Origin: Cheiracanthium punctorium
Taxonomy: Eukaryota > Arthropoda > Arachnida > Araneae > Cheiracanthiidae
NCBI GenBank assembly: GCA_038373885.1
Contig: JAWZYV010014440.1
Span: forward strand, 467,001 to 531,000
DNA length: 64,000 nt
Direction of reading: 5' to 3'
Of this stretch, positions 23,755-34,355 are shown one piece after another; the stretch's first letter is position 1, and each line of letters starts with the position of its first letter. The notes below the pieces were generated by a model. The model saw only the letters and a list, made by a program, of their open reading frames with translations. It was not told the origin of the DNA and did no database searches. The position numbers and the translations under genes are program-made.

Positions 23755-24045
23755 TCGGTCCAGCTGGATTATTTGCTACCAGTAGAAATATTTGGCGGCG
23801 TTAACTATGCCATTATAGCAGTTATAGTACACTTTGGATATTTGCTAGCGCGACGAGATGGTATAATTCGTGGTGCTAAGTACGCCAATCTGCAAACGAT
23901 TATGTAAATGAAAATATGGATAACTATTTTCCGGTAACCTTAAATGAACAGTAATTATAGGTTGTGAGCATGTGTAAATCGCCAAATAATGAAAAGTCGC
24001 CGTTAGTGGCAAGCTATCCTACCTGTTCCGTAGTTTTTATCAAAG
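23755..24045 (+). repeat. Dispersed repeat, copy B
   Basis: Related to 14040-14415 (shared TTTGGATATTT, TGCTAAGTACGC, AAAGTCGCCGTTAGTGGCAA-type blocks). It lies inside the 3.5-kb hAT element, either as part of it or as an older nested insertion. Confidence 0.45.
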
Positions 24046-24564
24046 AAAACATATGAATTACTGTTTTCTTAGAGCTAATTATTAACTATACATATACGCA
24101 AGTCGCCAAATTAAGAAAATTCTCCATAATTGGCTAATACGCAAGGCGTCCCATGGGTTTCACATAATTACAAATAATACGAGGTTTAAATTTTGATGTT
24201 CCAAGCAACATGCAAGAACCAAGCAATGTGCAGCTCGGTAACATTCTATCTTATCCAACCTTTGGGTTTTGTTTGTTGAAATTATGTCTTTCTTACGAAA
24301 AGTCTTTTTAGGGGCCGCATGCGAAATGCGAGCGTAGCGAGTCTAGGGGGCTTTGGAATCTAGTTTCTTAAAAATTAGTATTAACATTTCACACATATTC
24401 ATAGCTTATACAATCTATGTAATGTTAAAGACATCAATTAATATTTGTAATACTGCAAGTGCAATATTTGAGGCTTTTGACAGTTTTTGACATGTCAGTT
24501 TAAACCACGGTTAAAACCGTCAAAAACTATCATGCGCCAAAAACTTGCCAACCCTGGCCTCTGA

Positions 24565-25755
24565 TAATTATAATAATACAGATATAATGCCCATTACCTA
24601 TCCCGATAATTTAAAATTAATTAAAAATCCCTTACCTAATAACATTATTAATGTTATTGATTTACAAATATTAATAAATGATAATAAACACCTTACATTT
24701 AATATATAGAATAAGTGAGAAGAATTTATCTTTAAATGTAATTAGTTTCACAGATTTTACATCTTGTACTGCATATATCTGTTTATAGAAATATTATAGC
24801 TAATCATTTATACAGAATAATGTCTCTTTATACAAGCAGATATAAGTCTGATAATTTATCTTTGTATAAAACTGCATTAAGAGATAATTACACTAGTAGA
24901 TTTTTAAAATCTATTCACATTAGATTTATTATAAATATGTGTACGTATGGGAATTCTTGATTGGAGAGATTGGGGTTTGGTAGCTGACTTTATAAAAATA
25001 TTAAAAAATGTATTAAAAAATTAATAAATTATGGGTTCTTTTATGTATTTAAAAAATTACTTAACATTAATAGGGATGTTTGGGTGTAGTTAGATATATA
25101 TCTATTTAATTATTACATGCTACTTATTTTATGCAACTGATATTACATAATTCCCCCCCCCCCCCTTTTTTTTTTCTTATTCCTATTTTATAATAACTAT
25201 TTTGCCTTTCCTTTAAATTTTCTAAATCTGGCAACTGGTATTTTTTCATATTCTATTGGCCACATTTAGAATAATCTTCACTCTGTCTTCACGCTTTCGG
25301 CCATTTTGTCACCAGTTTGATTTTGCTAACAGGATAGACCTCGATGTTGCATATTTAGTTTTTTTTTTGTGCTAAGTAACTACATTGAAATCCTATTATT
25401 TACTTATTTTTTATTTTGCTAGTCAGCATTCGGTTTGTAGGGCCTGATGAGCATAACCGATGTCTACTATCTATGTTTTCTTTCAATCATTTCATCTTCA
25501 TTATTTTATCGCCTCTACGGATCTGCTACAGTTTGCTCAGCTATATATTGCTTTATTATGTAGTGATTTATTGGATATCTATCTGCTACTTTCCTATTTC
25601 GGTTACAATTTATTATGTTTAGTTTTTGATTACCTTAATTGGAAGAGAGATCGGATTCTTTGATTTGTAAGTTTGGCTACTTTACTACACATATTGCTTC
25701 AGAAGAAAGAGGTAAAACATATTGACGACTGGAATTCCATGTTTTCTCATGAAGC
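24565..25755. other. Very AT-rich tract, no gene assigned
   Basis: It contains a C13 run at 25153-25165. Short open segments (for example ATG at 24589 to TAG near 24708, ~40 codons) have a protein-like look, but no family is recognisable and the frame closes at once on both sides. Confidence 0.35.
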
Positions 25756-26472
25756 GACAAGTGAAGGGTGTAGATGCAAAAGCTACATTATCCACTTTTT
25801 AAAGTACTGAGTTATTCATATTTTCATGTTCGTCTTTTTTTAAAGGCGAATTGGATAGTGATTGGTGCCATAATGAACATGAAAAAAAATACATAAATAA
25901 ATAAATAATGCTGAAAACCTCATTTTGATGTATGTTTCGCATTACCCAACAACTTTTTTGCAGCAAAATTCACACTCTCCATATTCAACCAGCCAGGAAA
26001 ACTTGCAAAGGATCATAATCTTGTTTTCTTCACACATGTCGATGCTTTTAAAGAATAACCAAGAAACTTTTTAATAAATGTTTTTTGCGTGTCGATTTTT
26101 GCTGTTTCTTACCCTTTGAAATAGCATAATGAAAAATAATTTTCAGAATTTTTTCTTGTGCTTTTTGTTTTAAACTTAACACAATTTTGGTGTATAACTA
26201 ACATTTCTGAACTACATGTTAGTTAACTATAAAATTTTGCTGCAAAACTCATATTTTCCGCAAACACATATTTATATTTAAACTCTAGATTTATGAGAAT
26301 TATTACAGGTTTAGGACTACATGCAAGTAGTTGTTGTGGCAACAAAAGTATCACACATACACACACAAAGTGCCAGTAAATTATGTTTCTTAATTATAAT
26401 CAGTTTTGCGCATTTTTCTAAGAACTTGAAAGTGGAGAGTATGTGTTTTGCATCTACACCCTTCAAGTATGA
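25756..26472. mobile_element. TIR element, superfamily unassigned (~715 bp)
   Basis: The left end GTGAAGGGTGTAGATGCAAA (from 25763) is mirrored at the right by TTTGCATCTACACCCTTCAA (ending 26466). The match is continuous for ~18 bases and resumes at TCCACTTT about 17 bases inward, giving ~45-base imperfect inverted ends. No clear target duplication and no coding frame inside. The outer limits are uncertain by ~10 bases. Confidence 0.55.
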
Positions 26473-28470
26473 AATTTAATGGCATATTTTATACTACATT
26501 TTAAGATAGAAACAGAAATGAGAAAATTATTTTTTATTTTAGCATTAAAAAAAAAAGATAATCAGTTGAAATTATTGGGGTACTTCCCTTCTTTTGCTAG
26601 CCATATTTGGAAATTCAGGATTAATTTGAAGCACTTTATGTGTTCGTATATCATTTAGCGAACAAAGTACTTCAATTAACTGGGATAATCTCGTTATTAA
26701 ATGAAGAGTGTAATTACGCCGTTTAACCGGGAAATTGCTTCCTAATGAGATAGTCAAAATAACCCTTTTGTAAGCATAAAAATTATGTTATTATGATTAT
26801 GCTATCAAAATTATTGAGCATTAAGCTGTTAAAATTGTTTCATAAGTAAACAACGATGCATTTTTTAATTGAGACGGAAGAGTTCGAATAAAAAGGAAAT
26901 AGCTTTCATTTATATTGAAGAATCTATTCTGAAAGAATGTATCATGAAAATGATCTTTGAGGTATTAACGACGCAGAAAAAGTGTGAAAATGAGGACTTA
27001 ACATTACTAGGAAACTTATATTTTGATCAGAAGATGGATAAATGCAAAAAAAAAAAGCACAAAATAAATGTGAAAACTAAAAAGGTAACGCTATTTTTGT
27101 GATTTCACAGCTACAAAATGATGATTAAGTAATCATATATATTTTTAGTGTCACATTAGGGAGGATATTCTAACATCGAGCGTAGTTTTTATCATCTGAG
27201 ACATTTCAATGAGGTCTCAATTCATATACACCCTGACTATCAGCACCACATTTGCCAATTTTCGTTGATACCTGTAATAAGACATACATTTCCAACATCT
27301 ATTTGTAAGAATATTTGATTTTCTCCTTTAAAAATTGTATAAGGGTTTTAAAAAGTGCAGGCGTTATTTTGTTACTTGAAAGTATTTTGTAAAGATAAGA
27401 TTTCATACTCGTGAATGAAAGATCGGAAAATTAAGATCGCTTATAAGTTTTTTATTTCAACCGTCAACAGAAATGTTTAAATTTGAGCGTGTTATTTAAG
27501 AATCCGGAACAAAAGGGTGAGTGAAAATAATACGTAAAATATGATCGTTTCTCAAATCCCAATCGAAGTAGTCAATTTTTATTTTCATCAGTTTTTACCG
27601 AGGAAGTTTTGGAATTTTGATGCAAAATGATATTCAGTGCTATAAATAATCGGATATGTGAAAAAGATTTTGAGACATTTTTATGACATTCATAAAAACA
27701 TTTTAAATAGAAACTTCATAAAGGCTTCTAATATTACTTCTATTTATGGATCAGTTAACAAAAACCACTCTACTGATTTTCGCACTTTGACAAACACATT
27801 GAATGCCGAATTAATTATTATGTTACACGTAACAAGACGGCCCTGTTTCCAGGAAATTTTTTTTTTTGGTCTGTGGATCAAATGACGGAAAATAGCAAAT
27901 GTTTCACAAACAAATTTGATTTTAAAATTTTCATAAAAGAAAAAGTAAAATTTTAGATTAGGTGGATAGCTTCCTCACTCTTTCTCGATACATTAGGATT
28001 ATGAGTCCTACATCGCAAGGATTTTCGAGTGAAACAAAGAAAAGCCCCACTAAAGAGATTAAGAAATAAAAATTCATAAAATAAATTACTCCAAAATGTA
28101 ATGTCATGTCTGAAGCCTCCTAATAAATTTGTTTCTGAGATAATGTACCAGATAATGTAGTAAAGCGTGTTTTCCAAGGTTATTTTCTATTTCACAACAT
28201 TCATAATAATAATGGATGCGGCAGTTTAAAAACAATTTAAAATTGGTTAAAAACTTTTAAAATGTCCCTTTTTATCAAAACGCACATTTTGCATAAATTT
28301 AAAGAGACATGCTAAAATAATACAATTAAAACTAACGGTTATGCGCATACAAAGTTGAACTGTTTGAAAAACTGAATAAATTAAAATGGTTTAGAGGTAA
28401 TACAATACAATTTATTCCAAAAAGTTGCAGTCTGTGTAAAGTAATAAAAGTATAACATTTTTAATATATA
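26473..28470. other. AT-rich spacer, no gene seen
   Basis: Frames at 26869-27102 (77 codons, lysine-rich) and 27658-27885 (75 codons) have no recognisable domain, no splice context I can defend and the composition of the surrounding DNA, so they are not called. Confidence 0.4.
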
Positions 28471-28550
28471 CCCTACTAGCAATTTTGCCCGGGCTGTCAT
28501 CGGTCGGCTACGTGGCAGGTGGTAGCCCGAGCAAAATTGATAGTAGGATA
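28471..28550. mobile_element. 80-bp palindromic MITE, copy 2
   Basis: CCCTACTAGCAATTTTGCCC at the left is mirrored by GAGCAAAATTGATAGTAGG at the right. The loop CATCGGTCGGCTACGTGGCA matches the reverse complement of copy 1's loop (CATCGGTTGGCTACTTGCCT). TA lies on both sides (28469-28470 and about 28549-28550). Opposite orientation to copy 1. Confidence 0.75.
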
Positions 28551-28552
28551 AA

Positions 28553-29663
28553 CAATGATTTATACTATTAAAGATTTAGAATTTATTTTCTTGAATAGTA
28601 TTTTTTGATATTTTAGTATATTAAAAAATGTCTTGTCCCAGCCTGAAATAAAATAGTACTATGTGATGCATATTTACGATTTTCAAATAAGTATAATTAT
28701 TCAACTAGGCATTATGCAGTAAAAAATTCTAAATTTTCGATTTTTGAATAATTCGTTGGTTTTTTTAAACATACAACTTAATAAAAGTTCTGTACAGTAT
28801 ATTGAATGTTTTTATTTTCAAAAACAGTTAATATACATATCTGTTTGTGAAACAATATAGAAATTTTGTTTCATAACTGGATTTTTTTTTTGTGGGTGAG
28901 TATTTTCTTTTAATGCCTGTCTTAAACATCATACAGCACTTTTCAATAATACGCTAAAAAAACCAATTGTTTCAACTCAACTTTTTTTAAAATGTGCGGT
29001 GAGACAATAACGCATTAAGAGTTTTAAAAACATGTAATTGAAGCATTTTGGACTTATTTTTTTGTTTGAGGCTCACACCCCTCCATTTAAAAATATGTTC
29101 TAATAAATTATGTTCTTTAGACTCCAACAGACGTCTCTAAGAAGGGCAAGTATGTCAAAAAAGTGACTCCTAAATTGCTTAGCGAGTTCTGTTAACACTG
29201 TTTAAAAAAATATTTTTATCGACAAACTTGAGCTAAATCTCCACATAAAATCCATGACAACTGTAATAAAAAGCTTGATTTGCTAGCCAAAAGACTTCAC
29301 CAAGTATGCCAAGAGAAGGAAGAAAAGCTCCGATTGCTTTTGAGATTACTATTCCTAACGCTGATTAGATTATTAGCGAAGCGGATTTCCCCCCCCCCCC
29401 CCGATTACTGTTTCATTTGTAAGAGGTTCTTTTTTGAGTTCCATTAAGAAAATATCGTTTACAAATGTTAAATACACCAAATAAGTTCATGTGGTTTATT
29501 AAATCACTTATTAGGTTTAAACCGCTAAAATAGTATCACCCATGTAAGCGATTTCGTCGATGCTTACAACAGTAATGCTGCCATCTAGTAGCTAATATCA
29601 TATAAACAAACGACTGCTCTCTTTTAATCTAAGCAAATTAGTGAACTTGCACCTTTAGTCAAC
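28553..29663. other. AT-rich spacer, no gene seen
   Basis: It contains a C14 run at 29389-29402. No other feature could be supported. Confidence 0.4.
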
Positions 29664-29671
29664 TTTATAAG

Positions 29672-30558
29672 TAGGGCCCTATAAAATATGCAAAAATGCG
29701 GAAAATGCGGAATTTTGCATAATTTGCAATTCTCCGCATAAACTACAACTTTTCGCATAACACCGTATTTTTCGGAAACTTTTTTATTTCTTAAATTTTT
29801 TCAACATATTTTCTTCCAAAACCTCTTGAATGTTTATTATTGTTCAGAAATGGACAACTCCAAAAAGCCAGAACGTAAGTTTTCATAACCTGGTTTGAAA
29901 TTCATGAAAGCGGCTCAAGTGGTTGACCCAGACCAATTGCCCAATATATATGTTGATAATGAAGAAGTCTTTAACAATACTCCAAGGATATGTCAAGGAG
30001 TGTTCCGGTGAAAGCTTAGTAAGATTTTGGAATTCAGAGGTTGTTTTACAGAGGTTTCCAGAACTAACACGTAAAACAAAGTTAGTACTCTCGGTTTTAA
30101 TGAATTTTGTAGACCATACATGGACAACCTCCGTCCCGCGGAACATATCAAAACCCCATATAAGCCATTCATAATCTCATATAAATCCCTATTATACGGC
30201 CCGCGACATCATTAACATAAAGTTTGCCCTGCTACTTTTCAAAGGTTGCTCACCTGCTGTAGACTGTGAAAGAGCAGTTTCATGTTACGGCCAAATATTT
30301 AAAAAACAGAGTTTGAAGGAATCATCGGTCGAAGGATAACATCTCTTTATTTCCAAAAATTTTAGAGAAAAAGTCAGACTTACTTATCTGTTTTTTTTTA
30401 ATGTAAATTAAAATATTGCTGTTCTTTTTAACGTAGTTATTTCCCTACTCATACGCATTACTTCAATACATTCCTTTAAATACCGCATAATTTCAGATAA
30501 CTACCGCATCGATGCGGAATAATTCCGAAAAATTTTCCGCATATTTTGTAGGGCCCTA
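29672..30558 (+). mobile_element. hAT element with TAGGGCCCTA ends and exact 8-bp duplication
   Basis: The left end TAGGGCCCTATAAAATATGC and right end (reverse complement TAGGGCCCTACAAAATATGC) are inverted repeats differing at one of 20 bases. TTTATAAG is found directly outside both ends (29664-29671 and 30559-30566). The subterminal regions carry repeated ATGCGGAA-type motifs on both sides. A broken C-terminal transposase piece lies inside. The 887-bp length means most of the gene is deleted; it would need transposase from another copy. Confidence 0.85.
29893..30339 (+). pseudogene. hAT transposase C-terminal remnant
   Basis: An open stretch within 29923-30174 reads ...ESLVRFWNSEVVLQRFPEL..., resembling the hAT dimerisation region (FW...FPEL). 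A second stretch at 30229-30336 in another frame reads SPAVDCERAVSCYGQIFKKQ, matching the well-conserved hAT block S(x)VDxERxFSxYG near the C terminus, and then stops at 30337. Frame change and internal stops make this a pseudogene. The expected F after ER(A/S) is V here. The catalytic residues lie upstream of what remains. Confidence 0.6.
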
Positions 30559-30566
30559 TTTATAAG

Positions 30567-33310
30567 GTAAAACTGAATTTCATAGAAACCGGTCGACCAA
30601 AGTCAACACTATAAATTAGTTGCTGGAATAGTCTGATACAGCCGTTGTGTTGCTTGCCCATAATCATATACCGCCGCACGCCACTGATTAATTGGAAGTG
30701 TGTTTGTTGGGATTTTGTATTCTTTGTGGTAATAGTAAAAACTTTAACTATGCTATCTGCGTTACATCCACGAGAATTTAAAAGCGGAGTCTTTTAGGAT
30801 AAAGCATACAAATACAAAAATAAGTATTTCGGAAACACCATCAACAACAATCAAAAACAATTTTTAAATTTTACTATCATTCACTCTAAAAGCTTAGTAA
30901 ACGTGTTTTGTTCAGTTTTTTTTCCCCTTTTCACACAATCAAGACTTGAAAAAAATTACTCTCCTCAGATGAAGTCTTACGTAATTTATTCTCAAGTGCC
31001 GAGAGAAATCTATTAGCGTGTTGAACGCATGTCTTACTTCTGAATGACAGCGTTGCCTAAATCTGCTAAACAAACAAAGCGTGGGCGGCCTAAAGACTCG
31101 CAAACCTGAAGAGAGGATTTAATGCGGTAGACACCGGTTCCTCAGGCAAGATAGCATCTTTCGGAATAAAGGGGGAAGACCAAAAAAGAAGTTTGACAAA
31201 ACTTCTTATTTTTAAATTAGTGCCACGTAAAGTTGCAAGCGTTATATGTTTTCAAGCAACAGTTGGTTGGGTTTTGTGGTGTAGAAGAATATTTGACAAA
31301 TAGCAGAGGTAGCTCTCTGCAGACTCAAAGTAAGGATGTTAGTGATGCTTCTTTTCCCCATGTTCTCCAATTTCTAGTACCGTAAGGAAATTCACCAGAA
31401 CTTAGGTTGAAGTTTTCTTAAATTCGCTAAAGTATAGAACAATTTTAATCATTCTAAATAATTTTAATTAAAAAAAGCCAATGGATGATTTTTATATGGA
31501 GACTCACGAACTATTAAATCACTTTTAAAAGTAGGATATTTTGGGAAAAAGGGTTTCACATCTTAGAATTTTGACAAATTTAGGATATTTACGCCCTTTG
31601 ATATAGTATCAATCTTACCTTCATAAGTTTAGTTCATTAAGATTAATATCAAAACTTACTAATGATGTCCCATCTATAAAAAAACATTTTTTAGTTCAGA
31701 AACTAATTATTGAATTATAATTTTAAGACCAATATTTTTTCCAAATCATAGGTTTTCTCATTTTTATTTTGTATTTCTTTAAATAAGAGATTAAAAATTT
31801 TGTTCAATACTTTTAAAATAGAAATTTGATTAATAAATCTAAATTTATTCATGCACTATCTTTTGTATTAGACATGTAAAGGCCGGAGAAGGCATCTAAA
31901 ACAAGATGTTGTGCCCACCCGAGCCGAGTTGATAAGATACTGAAGATGGTGGATGACTGAAGTATAAAAGTCCAGGGTTCTGATCTACCGGACGGCTGAT
32001 TATCTAAAAATTTGGAGTTTTGGACGGTTTTTCTCACGATGTAACGTAAATACGCTTCAGAAGCACTAAGAAAGTCACCCGCACAAGGCACTCCCCCTTT
32101 CGATAGGCAATACGAAATACTCCTCGTGTAGGTTTATCATAACAAAATACAATACAACCTTTTCAGAAATAGTTAGTGTATGTTAGAGATAACTGAAATT
32201 AAATTAATAACATAATGTACTTCTTAAATTTACAAAACACACGAAAAGCAGATATCAATATTCTGTTAATTACTTATTTGGTGAAAGACAGCATGCAGTA
32301 CTTAAATTTATCGAAAATGTGGCTACATTTTAAATCTATCAAAACAGCTCAATTAACTTAGTATTTTAAAGCCTCTAATTTATGGGAATCATTGACACCC
32401 AGTTTTTTTTAAGCCTCCTAAAATTAGTATAATATGTGCTAACTAAAAAAGTCCCTTAAATCAATTCAGTAGAATTTTTCAAATTCAAAGTCGACGGGAC
32501 TTACCGATTCTGCATAACACAAATTTCCAGATTATAAAAAATCCTGCAGTATTATAAAAAAAAAATCGTTGTAATCAGGTAAAGTTTAAAAAAAAAGACT
32601 TAATTTTTTTTTAAAAATAGAAAAATATATTAAAAATAAAATACATTTACTGAGAAACTGCTCATTAGAAAGATGCTATTCTTTTAAACATTTTTAATAA
32701 AATCAAAAACATTTTCTTTCGAATATTGATTTATTGTTATTTTAATTTCGTAGTAATAAAATTTAAAAGGTCTAATTTCGTAAATTGGAATTCCAAATGT
32801 AAGAAATTCTTCTGTATTTAAAAATAACAAATGGGGATATATTTAAAAGAAAAACGGGAAACAGATAAAAGTTTAAACACGCATGCGCGAAATCGCTAAT
32901 AGCCATTGGAGGAACGTACGGTTCTTAAAGGAGATAACTGAAGCTAGTGGAAACGGAATTCTACTTTAGCGTTACGACTTCCGGGGCATTAACGGCATTT
33001 GGGGCATTAACGACACAAGTGGAAACGCGCCTTAACAGGCGGCGACCCAACCCGTCACCTCCGATAAACAAGGCCTACGCACCGAATACAGAAAGTGGCA
33101 CAATGGTGCATTCCGTGGTCAAAGCTCCGTTGCTAGACTCACATGTTTTCAATGCTATTATTACAATATTTAATGGAATTACGAGTTAAAACTTGACATG
33201 ATTGGTTGCCATGATACATAAATATTTTTTGTCTGTACTTAAATAGTATGTAATCTTTTAATATTGCTCGTGTGTTTTTGAGTTATTTATAATAATGAGC
33301 CAAATTTAAA
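30567..33310. other. Mostly AT-rich spacer with two GC-richer patches
   Basis: Patches at 31855-32110 and 32880-33140 are noticeably richer in G+C than their surroundings and hold short frames (80 codons each, opposite strands), but no protein family, splice pattern or repeat end is recognisable. Near 32975-33015 the unit GGGGCATTAACG is repeated twice with variation. They could be TE relics or isolated exons. Confidence 0.35.
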
Positions 33311-33311
33311 T

Positions 33312-34065
33312 TTTTAAGCACAATAATACTTCGAGCAAAACCAGCAGAGGAAAACAAAGGTTTAAGAACACTGCCATAGAAAAACGCAATAATAGACCCT
33401 ACGTGCATTCGATACCAATCGACAGAAGAAAACACCAGTTTAGGAACACAGTTAAAGAAAAATACCACAACATAGACATTCTCTCGATTCAAACCCTACG
33501 GGAAAACGCTTTAAGAAAACAGTGAAAGAATAATAGTTCAACACGGACACTTCCTGGATGCTAACCCGATATCCAGACGGAACAACGGTTTAAAAACACG
33601 GGTATGTAATACCACAAAGAAACAAACACTGGATGCAAAGCGTTTAAGAACAAAAGAAAAGAATAACAAATGGACACTCCCTGGATTCTAACCCAACCTC
33701 AAGAAGGAGCAACGCTTTAACACGGGGATGTAACACCACAAAGAAACGGACCCTGGCTGCAATCAATCCCAAACAATAGACAGAACCTGCAGTTTAAAAA
33801 CACGGATACAGAATAATAATTCGAAACCTACCAGCAGACGACATCAACGCTTAAGAACACTGTGATAGAAAAACAAAAAAATTAAAAATTTACTCTACCT
33901 GCATTCGAACCCAACAAACAGAGGAAAACATCAGTTAAAGAACACAGTTAAAGTATAATACTAGACTATGACCATTCCCCCCATTCAAACCCAAACTCCA
34001 CACGGAACAATGGTATAAGAAAACAGTTAAAGAATAATACTACAGCATGGACACTTTCTGGATTC
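33312..34065. repeat. Degenerate minisatellite, ~78-bp unit, about ten copies
   Basis: A phrase of the form (T)TTAAGAACACAGTTAAAGAA, TAATACTACA.CATGGACACT, CTGGATTC.AACCCAA, CAGACGGAACAACGG recurs. The TTTAAG-type anchor occurs near 33361, 33439, 33510, 33589, 33643, 33716, 33793, 33850, 33934 and 34013, giving spacings of mostly 71-84 bases with two shortened units of ~55. Units differ at many positions, so the array is old. It runs directly into the endonuclease fragment at 34066. Confidence 0.75.
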
Positions 34066-34355
34066 TAAATAATTATCATGAATTAATGATTCTTACTGGA
34101 GATTTTAATGTTAATTTTCGCTCTCAAGAATCTCAGCCGTTAGTTGATTTCATAAAAGAAAAATTTATTCTAACTATAAATACTTCTCGACTTCAATCAG
34201 CAACGCGTTTCGGTACAACGATAGATGCTGTATTTTCAAGATAATTAGCAAATTTAGAGAGTAAAATTTATGTTTCACATTATAGTTATCCCAAACCTAT
34301 AATTTCATACATAAAAAATTATGATGACATCCAAATACCTATTTCCAATGAATAA
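34066..34355 (+). pseudogene. EEP-type endonuclease C-terminal fragment, likely from a Helentron
   Basis: The reading frame contains ILTGDFNVNF (the GDFN motif of endonuclease/exonuclease/phosphatase domains), then TRFGTTIDAVFSR (the TxxxID..FSR segment of the domain's second half). After an in-frame TAA at 34242-34244 it continues, in the same frame, with ESKIYVSHYSYPKPIISY to a second stop at 34353. Read through the single stop, it is the last ~95 codons of such a domain. In arthropod genomes this short EEP form is commonly met at the C-terminal end of Helentron (Helitron-like) RepHel proteins; that attribution is family knowledge plus inference. Everything upstream (Rep, helicase) is absent and replaced by the minisatellite. 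The ATG at 34047 lies in the last minisatellite unit and is fortuitous. Non-functional fragment. Confidence 0.65.

Larger units (their letters stand above)
21050..24556. mobile_element. 3.5-kb hAT element, host of a nested hAT insertion
   Basis: The left end CAGGGTTTGGTTTTAGCCG and right end (reverse complement CAGGGTTGGCAAGTTTTTGG) are inverted repeats; the subterminal regions repeat GTCAAAAACTGGTTTAAACT-like motifs on both sides (21075-21125 and 24478-24528). GCCTCTGA occurs exactly outside both ends (21042-21049 and 24557-24564), the 8-base duplication expected of hAT. Removing the nested element at 22225-23345 leaves ~2.39 kb. I see no intact transposase; a 91-codon frame at 22043-22318 runs into the nested element and has no motif I recognise. 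It inserted just 10 bases right of the mariner-type MITE. Confidence 0.82.

Noticed and set aside
24589..24708. A ~40-codon protein-like frame in AT-rich DNA, possibly viral or organellar
   Set aside because: Too short, no family recognised, closed on both sides; composition alone is not evidence.
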